Of a stretch of DNA of 41,165 nt, positions 28,756-36,029 are shown piece by piece. The position numbers and the translations under genes were made by a program. This DNA is from Chloroflexota bacterium. Lineage in GTDB: Bacteria > Chloroflexota > Dormibacteria > Dormibacterales > Dormibacteraceae. Below the pieces are notes generated by a model, which saw only the letters and a list, made by a program, of their open reading frames with translations, had not been told where the DNA came from and did no database searches. The stretch spans positions 9,107 through 50,271 of the forward strand of contig VBJR01000058.1 in assembly GCA_005880175.1 (NCBI GenBank), in the 5' to 3' direction. The stretch's first letter is position 1, and every line of letters begins with the position of its first letter.

Positions 28756-29474
28756 GCCGGATTCCACCGCGCGAGCGGAAAGACGGGCCTGATCCGCGTG
28801 TCGTCGGTGGAATCCGGCTGAAGGGAGCCCTTGTCTCGGTCAACGTCGGGCTGGCGCGGCCGACCGCCCACTCGGACGTCGGGATCACCGGTATCGACAA
28901 GCGGCCGGTCGACGGTCCGGTGGAGGTCCGCGACCCCGGCCCCAAGGGGGCGGGCGCCAGCGGCGTGGCCGGCGACGCGGTCTGCGACCTCCGGCACCAC
29001 GGCGGCCACGACCAGGCGGTCTACGCGTACGCGCGCGAGGACCTCGACCTCTGGGAGGCCGACGTCGGCCGCCCGCTGGCCGGCGGGGCGTTCGGCGAGA
29101 ACCTCACCACGCGCGGCCTCGACCTCACCGGGGCGCTGATCGGCGAGCACTGGCTGGTCGGCGACCGCTGCCTGCTCCGGGTCACGTCGCCGCGCATCCC
29201 GTGCCGGACGTTCGCGGGCTGGCTGGAGGACCAGGGCTGGGTCCGGCGGTTCACGCTGCGGGGCGCGCCCGGCGCCTACCTCCGCGTGCTCGAGCCGGGC
29301 GCCGTGCGGGCCGGCGACCCGATCGCCGTCGTCCGCCGCCCCGGCCACGACGTCACGATCGGGTTGATGTTCCGCGCGCTGACGCTCGAGAAGGCGCTGA
29401 TCCCCCGCCTGCTGGCGGCCGGGGACGACCTCCCCGACGACACGCGCGAGCTGGCCCGGCGGCGGACGGCCTGA
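28680..29474 (+). CDS. MOSC-domain protein (YiiM-like), start uncertain
   Basis: The conserved protein begins near 28830 with VSVNVGLARPTAH and continues as an entire MOSC domain: GITGIDKRPVDGPV, CDLRHHGGHDQAVYAYARED, GENLTTRGLDL, SPRIPCRTFAGW with the Cys expected to carry molybdenum-cofactor sulfur chemistry or bind substrate. YiiM-type proteins reduce N-hydroxylated compounds. The problem is the start: between the stop of the CGNR gene and the domain there is no in-frame ATG, GTG or TTG; the nearest is ATG 28680 inside the CGNR gene, which would make the ribosome read through the hairpin. The native start may have been displaced by the hairpin element, or a CTG near 28818 may be used. Confidence 0.8.
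   Translation: MRHADLRQPGEGAPPPRAREGGRGLSRIPPRERKDGPDPRVVGGIRLKGALVSVNVGLARPTAHSDVGITGIDKRPVDGPVEVRDPGPKGAGASGVAGDAVCDLRHHGGHDQAVYAYAREDLDLWEADVGRPLAGGAFGENLTTRGLDLTGALIGEHWLVGDRCLLRVTSPRIPCRTFAGWLEDQGWVRRFTLRGAPGAYLRVLEPGAVRAGDPIAVVRRPGHDVTIGLMFRALTLEKALIPRLLAAGDDLPDDTRELARRRTA
28755..28819 (+). repeat. 65 bp long-stem hairpin between CGNR and MOSC genes
   Basis: AGCCGGATTCCACC (28755-28768) and GGTGGAATCCGGCT (28806-28819) are perfect 14 bp inverted repeats; inside the loop GCGGA and TCCGC form a second stem. The left arm begins on the last base of the CGNR stop; the right arm ends just before the conserved MOSC sequence. There is no T-tract, so it is either an attenuator or structured spacer, or a REP/MITE-like insertion. 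It differs in sequence from repeat copies A and B. Confidence 0.65.
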
Positions 29475-29477
29475 ACG

Positions 29478-30377
29478 TCAGCCGGCCGCGTCGCGGATGC
29501 GGTCGAGCAGGCCCAGCGTCGCGATCGTGCTCTCCAGCGGCAGCGGCGCCTCGCCGCCCGTGCGGACGGCCCCGCAGAACGCCTCGACCATCAGCCGGTA
29601 CTGGCCATCGCGGTCCGGGTCCGGTGTGAACGGCCACTCCAGCCGCTCCACGCGGTCCGCGCAGACCACGACCAGCTCCTGGTGCTCCGCCGTCTCGAAG
29701 CTGGCGAACAGGGCGGCCTGGGCGCCGCCCGGGAACCCGAGCAGCGCGGCGCAGCTCATGTCCACGGCGCCGCCCCGGACGACCGCCTCCACCCGCTCCG
29801 GCTCGCCCAGCAGCCAGCGCGCCACGTCGGCGACGTAGAAGCCGACGTCGAGCAGCGCGCCGCCGCCCAGCTCGGGCCGCAGCCGGTAGTTGTCGCCGGC
29901 GGCGATGGGGAAGGCGAAGGCGGCCGAGACGTGGCGGATCTCGGCGCCGGCCAGCGACGCGGCCAGCGCGCGCACGCGGGGCTGGAAGCGGTACATCGCC
30001 GCCTCCATCAGCAGGCGGCCGGACGCGCGGGCCGAGTCGGCCATCTCGCGCGCCTCCGTCGCGTTCAGCGCCATCGGCTTCTCGCACAGGACGTGCTTGC
30101 CGGCCGCCAGCGCCCGCTGCGTCCAGGGCAGGTGCAGGGAGTTCGGGAGCGGCACGTACACCGCGTCCACGTCCGGGTCGGCGAGCACCGCGGCGTAGTC
30201 GGCGTGGACCCGGGGGATGCGGTGGCGGCCGGCCATCTCCCGCGCTCGGGCCGGATCGCGCGCCGCGATGGCGAGCAGCTCCGATCCCTCGGCCTCGCGG
30301 AGCGCGGCCAGCAGCACCCGGTCGGCGATCCAGGCCGCGCCGAGGACGCCCCAGCGGACCGGGCCAGGGGCGGCTAT
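29478..30377 (-). CDS. Gfo/Idh/MocA-family oxidoreductase
   Basis: About 300 residues. The Rossmann segment RWGVLGAAWIADRVLLAAL, then SELLAIAARDPARA, AVYVPLPNSLHLPWT, GKHVLCEKPMALNATEA and MEAAMYRFQPRV, GGALLDVGFYVADVARWLLG match the NAD-dependent sugar/inositol dehydrogenase family (glucose-fructose oxidoreductase branch). The first normal start codon in this frame, GTG 30317, lies after the glycine motif, so it would destroy the NAD site; the frame is open up to ATA 30377, which overlaps the stop of the upstream gene in the way a start codon normally would. Either ATA (or an upstream signal) is used, or a base is wrong there. Substrate unknown. Confidence 0.82.
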   Translation of the reverse strand: MAAPGPVRWGVLGAAWIADRVLLAALREAEGSELLAIAARDPARAREMAGRHRIPRVHADYAAVLADPDVDAVYVPLPNSLHLPWTQRALAAGKHVLCEKPMALNATEAREMADSARASGRLLMEAAMYRFQPRVRALAASLAGAEIRHVSAAFAFPIAAGDNYRLRPELGGGALLDVGFYVADVARWLLGEPERVEAVVRGGAVDMSCAALLGFPGGAQAALFASFETAEHQELVVVCADRVERLEWPFTPDPDRDGQYRLMVEAFCGAVRTGGEAPLPLESTIATLGLLDRIRDAAG

Positions 30378-31950
30378 GCCCGCAGCTCCACCGGGCGGCC
30401 GCCGTCGGTCGCCGACCGGGTGGCCGCTTCCATGATCGCCACGTTCCGGCGCGCCTCGGCTGCCGGGACCGCGAGCGGCTCGCCCAGGAGCAGGTGGTCG
30501 GCCAGGTTCCGGTAGAAGCCGTGCGGCCGGCGCGGCGCCAGCGCCAGCTCGGTGACGTCCGCCGTCCCGTGGCCGTCGGTCCCTCCAGCCGCCAGTCGGC
30601 GGTGATCGCGCCCTCGGTGCCGAGCAGGTACCACTTCGGCTTCAGAGCGGCCGCCACGTCCGACTGCAGGAACGACGCCTGCTCGCCGCCCTCGAACGTC
30701 AGGTCGATCCGGACCTGGTCCTCGTTCGTGACGTCGTGCCACACCCGCTTGTGCCGCTGGCCGGCCACCCGCACGACGTCGCCGGGCAGCAGCTGCAGGA
30801 TCCAGTCCACGTAGTGCGAGCCCCAGTCGAACACGGTGCCGCCCGAGACGGGCGCGTGGCTGTGCCAGTAGCTGCACGGGTGCGAGAACCCGCCGACGAA
30901 GGCCTCCATGTAGAACGGGTGGCCGACGTCGCCGCGGCGGACCGCGTCCCGCAGGGCCGTGAAGTCGGGGTCCCACCGCCGGCTCTGGTACACGGTGATC
31001 GTCCGGCCCGCCTCGGCGGCCGCGTCCAGCATCGCGTCGGCGTCCGCAGCGCGCAGCGCGAACGGCTTCTCGCAGACCACGTGCTTGCCGGCCCGCAGGC
31101 ATTCCAGCACCGCCTGCGCGTGGAACGCCGGCGGCACGCCGACGACCACCAGCTCGACGGCCGGGTCGGCCAGCAGGCCGGCCGCGCCGGCGTGCGTGGG
31201 CACCGCGAAGCGGCGGGCGGCGTCGGCGCGGCGCTCGGCGACGCGGTCGCACACGCCGCGCAGCTCCAGGCCCTCGACCTCGGTGGCCGACGTGGCGTGC
31301 TCGCGGCCGATCGCGCCGTACCCGTACAGGCCGACCCCGATCGGGCTCGCGGCCTCGACGCCGGCCGCCGCCAGCACGCAGCGGTACACCACCTGGCGGT
31401 ACGCCGGCTCGGCGTAGACCTCCGGACGGGCGCCCAGGCCCAGGTGGACGACGTGGCCGGCGCCGGCGCGGCGGCGGAACGCGACCACGCGCTCGCCGGC
31501 GTGCCAGGCCACGGTCAGCAGCGCCTCGGCGCCGTCTGGCGGCGCGTCGCCCAGCGGCAGCCGGTCGCGGATGAAGAACTCCTCGTCCAGCCGGGCGGCG
31601 ATCGCGCTGCCCGGCACCGGCCGGACGCGGAGCTCGGTCAGCGGCGCGGTGGCGCCCGGCGTCCAGCCCGAGAGCTCCGGGAAGCCGGGGTGGCCGGCCA
31701 GCGCGGCGACGGCGGCCCCGAGGGCGACCAGGCCGCCTCCGGCCCGCACGTGGGCGCTCAGGGCCTCCAGCTCGCCGGCGTCGAGCGCCCGGTCCCCGGA
31801 CGCGACGACGACGCTGGCGCCGGCGGGACGCAGGCGCTCGTCAGGGGCGATCGTGCGGACGTCGAGGCGGGAGAAGGCCGACAGCGGTCCCAGCAGGGAG
31901 GCGGCGTCGGACCCGAGCAGGAGCAGCCGGAGCGAGATGGACTCTGACAA
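30374..31950 (-). pseudogene. ThuA-like domain fused to Gfo/Idh/MocA oxidoreductase, frameshifted
   Basis: Residues 1-205 look like a ThuA-like (class I glutamine amidotransferase-like) domain: LRLLLLGSDAASLL, GASVVVASGDRALDAGEL, HVRAGGGLVALG, RAGAGHVVHLGLG. From ~206 a Gfo/Idh/MocA dehydrogenase follows (GVGLYGYGAIGREHA, LVVVGVPPAFHAQAV, GKHVVCEKPFALRAADA, SHYVDWILQLLPG). At about 30580 the frame slips by one base after ITADWRLEG; coding continues in another frame (TELALAPRRPHGFYRNL to RPVELRA) and stops at 30374. A single missing base, perhaps in the GGGACC context, explains it. The fusion suggests sugar-acid or trehalose-related metabolism. Confidence 0.8.
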
Positions 31951-31956
31951 ACCGGT

Positions 31957-33051
31957 TCATCGTAATGAGTCCAGGACGTCGAGCGTCGCGGCGGCGCCCC
32001 GCTCCCACGTGTAGCCTGCGGCCCGGCGCGGGCCCGCCTCGGCCAGCCGCGCCCGCAGCTCGGAGTCGCCCAGGACCCGCTCGAGCCCGGCCGCGATCGC
32101 CTCCACGTCGCGCGGATCGACGAGCAGCGCGGCGTCGCCGGCCAGCTCGGGCAGCGCCCCGGCGTCACCGGCCAGCGCGGGCAGGCCCTCCGCCATCGCC
32201 TCCAGCAGGGGCAGGCCGAAGCCCTCGTACAGGCTGGGGAACGCCAGGGCGCCGGCGGCCCGGTAGAGCCCCAGCAGGCCGGGGTCGTCCACGCCGGTGA
32301 GCAGCCGCACGCCGGGCTCGGCCCGCAGCTCGTCCAGCGCGCTGCCGTAGGCCCAGCCGACCCGGCCGGCGACCACCAGCGGCGGCGCGCCGCCGCGCGC
32401 CTTGAGCAGGCGGTAGGCGGCGAGCAGGCGCGGGTAGTTCTTGCGCGGCTCGATCGTCCCCACGGCGAGCAGGAACCCGGGCGCCAGGCCCCCCGGCAGC
32501 GGCCCCGGCTCCACGCCGAGCAGGCTGCCGCCCTCCGGCACCACGCGGACGCGCGCCTCCAGGCCGGGCAGCGGGTAGTGGTCCAGGAGGTCGCGCCGGG
32601 TCGCCTCGGACGGGGTGAGGACGGCCCCGGCGCGGCGCAGGGCGCCGGTCATGATGCTGCCCATGTAGACGCGCTGCTGCCACGGCACCTCCGCCGGCCG
32701 GACCCGGTAGGCCAGGTCGTGGACGACCATGACGGCCGGGGGCGCGGTCGCCCGGCGGCGGGGCGGGCAGGGCCAGTACGGATAGAACATCGCGTCCAGG
32801 CCGGCGTCGGCCTCCACGGCCGGCAGCCAGCGGAGCTTGTTCAGGACCTCGTGCCGGTAGGGCGACAGCACGGCCCGGGCCGAGTCGCCGCCGGCCAGCG
32901 CCGCGGGCCGCTCGCGGCTGCAGAACAGGGTCAGCCGGCGCTCGCCGCCGCCGGCCGCGAGCATCGCGCCGGTGAGCCCGACGGCGACCGTGAGCATGCC
33001 GGCCCGAGGCCGCCAGCAGGCGGTGAGGTCGACCCCGATGCTGCGGACCAC
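31957..33051 (-). CDS. Glycosyltransferase family 1/4 protein
   Basis: A 364-residue GT-B enzyme. Landmarks are GAVLTPSEATRRDLLD at the end of the acceptor domain, FLLAVGTIEPRKNYPRLLAAY at the start of the donor domain, and FPSLYEGFGLPLLEAMAEG, the ExxGxxxxExxA sugar-nucleotide motif, followed by GDAGALPELAGDAALLVDP. It probably adds a sugar to a glycan or lipid at the inner membrane; substrate unknown. GTG 33051 is preceded by TAGCCT (complement of 33060-33065), 8 nt away, whose first three bases are the stop codon of the VOC gene. It ends 6 nt before the ThuA-Gfo gene on the same strand. Confidence 0.87.
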   Translation of the reverse strand: MVRSIGVDLTACWRPRAGMLTVAVGLTGAMLAAGGGERRLTLFCSRERPAALAGGDSARAVLSPYRHEVLNKLRWLPAVEADAGLDAMFYPYWPCPPRRRATAPPAVMVVHDLAYRVRPAEVPWQQRVYMGSIMTGALRRAGAVLTPSEATRRDLLDHYPLPGLEARVRVVPEGGSLLGVEPGPLPGGLAPGFLLAVGTIEPRKNYPRLLAAYRLLKARGGAPPLVVAGRVGWAYGSALDELRAEPGVRLLTGVDDPGLLGLYRAAGALAFPSLYEGFGLPLLEAMAEGLPALAGDAGALPELAGDAALLVDPRDVEAIAAGLERVLGDSELRARLAEAGPRRAAGYTWERGAAATLDVLDSLR

Positions 33052-33062
33052 GGCCGTACAGG

Positions 33063-33431
33063 CTACCCTTCCTCGCCCAGCCTCGAGTCGAACTCCACCA
33101 GGTTGCCGTCCGGGTCCGTCGCGTGGAACGTGCGCTCGCCCCACGCGCGGTCGCGCGGTGGGCCGGTCGGGGTGATCCCGTTGGCGCGCACCTGCTCGTA
33201 CAGGTCGTCCACGCCGGTCGCGGCCGTCGAGACCTCCATGTGGAAGCCCGGCCCGCCCTCGCGCAGGACCCGCCGGTTGAGCAGCCCCAGCCTCATCCGG
33301 CCGATCTGCAGCAGGGCGAACTCGTCGCCGCGCTCGTGCAGCAGCCGCGCGCCCGGGATGGCCAGGTAGAAGTCCCGCGAGCGCTCGACGCTCGCCACGT
33401 GCAGGGTCAGCCCCTCGAGTGATGTCTGCAT
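33063..33431 (-). CDS. VOC-superfamily (glyoxalase/bleomycin-resistance-like) protein
   Basis: A 122-residue VOC protein with the paired beta-alpha-beta-beta-beta units: LEGLTLHVASVERSRDFYLA, LLQIGRMRLGLLN, GPGFHMEVSTAATGVDDLYE and FHATDPDGNLVEFDSRLG. His11 (LHV), His in FHMEV and Glu in NLVEF are the likely metal ligands. Function ranges from dioxygenase to drug binding. It lies 9 nt after the padR-type gene on the same strand and is probably cotranscribed and regulated by it. Confidence 0.88.
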   Translation of the reverse strand: MQTSLEGLTLHVASVERSRDFYLAIPGARLLHERGDEFALLQIGRMRLGLLNRRVLREGGPGFHMEVSTAATGVDDLYEQVRANGITPTGPPRDRAWGERTFHATDPDGNLVEFDSRLGEEG

Positions 33432-33440
33432 GGCGCCAGG

Positions 33441-34031
33441 CTAATCGCTCAAATCTGAGTTGTCAAATTTGAGTAGTTGCCATGGCCCTTCGGCCAGCGA
33501 CGGCAGCGCCTCCAGCAGCATCTCGTGCCATCGCACCTCCGCCTCCAGCCTGACCTCGCCGTGCGCCATGAGGATCGCCCCCACCGCCGGGATCGTCCCC
33601 CCGGCGAGATGCTCCCGCCGCTCCGACACCAGCTCGGCCAGCCGCCCACGCAGGGTCTGGAGCCGGCGGCGGACGACCTCCTCCAGCCGCCGCGGGTCGA
33701 TGCCGGCCGCCACCCACAGCGCCAGGTCGAACGGGTCGGCGGAGGGCCGGACCTCGTTCAGGGCCCGGTCGCGCAGGATCTCCAGCTCCGCCTCGCCGGC
33801 GGCGGTGATCCGGTACACGGTGCGCGGCGGCAGCCGGCCCGGGCGCTCCGTCTGCACCAGCTCGATCAGGCCCTCGGCCGCGAGCTGGTGCAGGGCGTGG
33901 TACAGCGACCCCGCCCGAACGTCGCTCCACGACTCGACGTTGATCGTCTGGATGCTCAGCTTCAGCTGGTGCCCGTGCATGGCCCCGAGGCGGGACAGCG
34001 TGCCGAGCACGAGCAGCCGGACCACCTTCAT
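33441..34031 (-). CDS. PadR-family transcriptional regulator
   Basis: A 196-residue winged-helix repressor: LVLGTLSRLGAMHGHQLKL, SLYHALHQLAAEGLIE and RTVYRITAAGEAELEIL are the PadR DNA-binding core, followed by a C-terminal helical dimerisation part. PadR proteins usually repress an adjacent efflux or detoxification gene; here the partner is the VOC gene. A -10 box TACGCT (complement of 34040-34045) is 8 nt before ATG 34031, and an 8 bp inverted repeat lies just upstream of it. Confidence 0.88.
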   Translation of the reverse strand: MKVVRLLVLGTLSRLGAMHGHQLKLSIQTINVESWSDVRAGSLYHALHQLAAEGLIELVQTERPGRLPPRTVYRITAAGEAELEILRDRALNEVRPSADPFDLALWVAAGIDPRRLEEVVRRRLQTLRGRLAELVSERREHLAGGTIPAVGAILMAHGEVRLEAEVRWHEMLLEALPSLAEGPWQLLKFDNSDLSD

Positions 34032-34085
34032 CGCCGCGAAGCGTAGAGAAAGGAAGAGTCCTCCACCCGATTAGTGATGGAGGAC
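34032..34085 (-). promoter_or_regulatory. padR promoter with overlapping inverted-repeat operator
   Basis: TACGCT (34045-34040) is in -10 position. GTCCTCCA (34058-34065) and TGGAGGAC (34078-34085) form a perfect 8 bp inverted repeat across a 12 nt spacer, located over the -35 region, where an autorepressor would block polymerase. Confidence 0.45.
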
Positions 34086-34234
34086 CCTAAGAAAGGAGGG
34101 AGGGCTTTGGGAAGCTGTGTTCGGACAGGTCGATTGTACTCGACCGTCAATCCGATGTCGAGCCTTAACCGTTCCTACGGTTAGGCGACAATTTGGTTTC
34201 GAACACCGATGATACGCCGGTGGTCAGGAGTGGG
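34086..34234. other. Intergenic region with two hairpins downstream of hspR
   Basis: No coding frame. First hairpin GGTCGA (34128-34133)/TCGACC (34140-34145) with outer TCGGA/TCCGA arms (34121-34125 and 34151-34155). Second: GCCTTAACCGT (34162-34172) and ACGGTTAGGC (34177-34186), about 10 bp with one bulge and a TCCT loop. The second could end hspR transcripts, although no T-tract follows on minus. The group could also be a small structured RNA. Confidence 0.35.
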
Positions 34235-34579
34235 CTACACGATCTCGGCGTACCGGTCGAAGACCTCCTTGAGGTCGGGCGGCGGCTGCAGCCCCCGCTT
34301 CTTGAGCACCTCGAAGAGGGAGAGGATGTGGCGGACGCCCGCCAGGTTCACGCCCTTCTCCCGGGTCAGGTGCTGGATGACCTGGAGCTTGCGGATGTCC
34401 CGCTGCGAATATCGACGACGATTTGTCGTCGTTCGGAACGGCTGCACCAGCCCCACGTCCTCGTAGAGCATCAGGGTCCGCGGGTGGGTCTCCAGGATCT
34501 CGGACGCGACCGAGATCGTGTACAGGGGCTTGTCGAGGTCGAAACCCGGATCGAGTGCACCCATGGATCGCGCGCTCAT
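34235..34579 (-). CDS. HspR-like MerR-family regulator
   Basis: A 114-residue MerR protein: YTISVASEILETHPRTLMLYEDVGLVQP is the winged-helix start, RRRYSQRDIRKLQVIQHLT the wing and helix, and GVNLAGVRHILSLFEVLKK the start of the coiled coil, all close to HspR, the repressor of the dnaK regulon in actinobacteria. No dnaK, grpE or clpB is nearby and no CTTGAGT-type HAIR site was seen, so it may be a paralogue. The ATG overlaps the stop of a receiver-only response regulator (ATGA), so the two are coupled. Confidence 0.8.
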   Translation of the reverse strand: MSARSMGALDPGFDLDKPLYTISVASEILETHPRTLMLYEDVGLVQPFRTTTNRRRYSQRDIRKLQVIQHLTREKGVNLAGVRHILSLFEVLKKRGLQPPPDLKEVFDRYAEIV

Positions 34580-34980
34580 TCTTCTTTCAGCCAGTTCTCG
34601 ACGCCACGCGAGAGGTGGGCGGGCGTCGTCTGGCTCTTGATCAGGTACTCCAGCGCGCCGAGCCTCAGGCCCCGATCCACGAGATCCTGCTCGCCGTAGT
34701 TGGACAGGATCACGACCGGGACGTGCCTCGTGCGGTCCGTCGCGCGAAGGCCCTCCAGGACGGAGAAGCCGTCGACCTTCGGCAGCCGGATGTCCAGGAA
34801 CACGATGTCTGGGTTGACCTCTCTGGCAAGCCGCAGGCCCTCCTCACCATCCTTCGCCATGATCACCTGGTAACCGTCGAGCTCCAGCTTCAGCCGGTAC
34901 ATCTGGGCCACGGTCGGATCGTCCTCGACGAAGAGGACCCTGATCTCGTCACTGGAATGCTCACTACGCCCGTTCGCCAC
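34576..34980 (-). CDS. Receiver-only (CheY-like) response regulator
   Basis: About 134 residues comprising a single REC domain: VLFVEDDPTVAQMYRLKLE (acidic pocket), phospho-acceptor Asp in DIVFLDIRLPKVDG, VVILSNYGEQD (the T/S switch is Ser) and YLIKSQTTP with the conserved Lys. No output domain follows; the next gene, overlapping by 4 nt, is the HspR-like regulator. GTG 34980 is chosen because the -10-like TAGGAT (complement of 34992-34997) covers the TTG at 34992, which cannot then be translated. No histidine kinase is in the window. Confidence 0.85.
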   Translation of the reverse strand: MANGRSEHSSDEIRVLFVEDDPTVAQMYRLKLELDGYQVIMAKDGEEGLRLAREVNPDIVFLDIRLPKVDGFSVLEGLRATDRTRHVPVVILSNYGEQDLVDRGLRLGALEYLIKSQTTPAHLSRGVENWLKEE

Positions 34981-35027
34981 TTCTGATGGCAATCCTATCA
35001 GTTAATGGATTGTGGGCAACGCGAGAT

Positions 35028-35402
35028 TCAGCTTGCCGTGCTGGAGGGTTTGATCACCCGCCGCTTCTCGGCGGCGGCCCACAAGGTCTCCAGATCGTAG
35101 TACGCGCGTTCGCCCGGCAGAAACACGTGAGCCAGCACCGAGTCGAAGTCCAGCAGGATCCAGGTCGCCTCCTCGTAGCCGCTGACGGCGAGCGGGCGGA
35201 TGCCCCGCTCCCGCGCCCGCTCGACCATCGCGTCCGCGATCGAGCGCAGCTGGCGGTCCGTCTCGCCGTCGCAGATCACGAAGTAGTCCGCGACGGTGGT
35301 CTTCCCCTGCAGGTCGACGATCACTGGGTCCCACGCCTTCTTGTCCTCGGCGGCGTCGATCAGCATCTCGGCCAGGGCCATTGGTGAAAGCGTGCTCAAC
35401 AC
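35028..35402 (-). CDS. rsfS: Ribosomal silencing factor RsfS
   Basis: A 124-residue RsfS/Iojap protein (AEMLIDAAEDKKAWDPVIVDL, VADYFVICDGETDRQLRSIAD, WILLDFDSVLAHVFLPGERAYYDLE). It binds L14 on the large subunit and blocks joining when nutrients are low. It follows nadD by 33 nt on the same strand, the usual partner order. GTG 35402 or ATG 35381 could be the start; CATAAT in the gap (about 35409-35414) may be an additional -10 box. Confidence 0.9.
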   Translation of the reverse strand: MLSTLSPMALAEMLIDAAEDKKAWDPVIVDLQGKTTVADYFVICDGETDRQLRSIADAMVERARERGIRPLAVSGYEEATWILLDFDSVLAHVFLPGERAYYDLETLWAAAEKRRVIKPSSTAS

Positions 35403-35435
35403 CAGGGATTATGCCCGCAATGCCGCGTTTTGCAC

Positions 35436-36029
35436 CTAGGCCGCGTACAGACGATGGCGCTTGAGGTAGACCTCGACCGCGGGGTCGACGAGGCCGGCGA
35501 GGCTGGACCCGTGCTCGACCAGGCGGCGCACGTCGGTGGACTCGACGTCCGGCGTCCGCACGTCGCAGAGGATCGCCCAGGTCGGCTCGATGCCGGCCGC
35601 GGCCAGGTCGCGCTCGGTCGGGACGGGGTAGCCGGGGCGGCTGACCACCACCGGCCGGGCCAGGCGCAGCACCTCGTCGGGCGCGTGCCAGGCGTGGAGC
35701 TCGCGGGCGGCGTCCCAGCCGAGCAGCAGGTGCAGCTCCGCGCCCGGCCGCTCGCGGGCCAGGGCGCGGAGCGTGTCCGCGGTGTACGAGGGGCCCGCCC
35801 GGCGCAGCTCGATGTCCGACACCTCCAGGCGGGGGTGGCCGGCCGCCGCCAGGCGCGCCATGGCCAGCCGGTCGCCGGCCGGCGCGGTCGCGGCGGCCCG
35901 GTGCGGGGGGACGCCGGCCGGGATCAGCAGGACCCGGTCCAGGCCGGCGCAGTCCGCCCCGGCCTCGGCCATCGCGACGTGCCCGAGGTGGATGGGGTCG
36001 AACGTGCCCCCCATGACGCCCAGCTTCAT
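35436..36029 (-). CDS. nadD: Nicotinate-nucleotide adenylyltransferase
   Basis: A 197-residue NadD: GVMGGTFDPIHLGHVAMAE carries the nucleotidyltransferase GTFDPxHxGH motif, ALDRVLLIPAGVPPH-like sequence the substrate pocket, and VESTDVRRLVEHG the ISSTxIR-type motif near the end. It adenylates nicotinate mononucleotide in NAD synthesis. The ATG overlaps the obg stop (ATGA). Confidence 0.93.
   Translation of the reverse strand: MKLGVMGGTFDPIHLGHVAMAEAGADCAGLDRVLLIPAGVPPHRAAATAPAGDRLAMARLAAAGHPRLEVSDIELRRAGPSYTADTLRALARERPGAELHLLLGWDAARELHAWHAPDEVLRLARPVVVSRPGYPVPTERDLAAAGIEPTWAILCDVRTPDVESTDVRRLVEHGSSLAGLVDPAVEVYLKRHRLYAA

Noticed and set aside
34032..34234. CIRCE or HAIR heat-shock operator near hspR
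   Set aside because: No TTAGCACTC-N9-GAGTGCTAA or CTTGAGT-N7-ACTCAAG was found; the inverted repeats present have other sequences.
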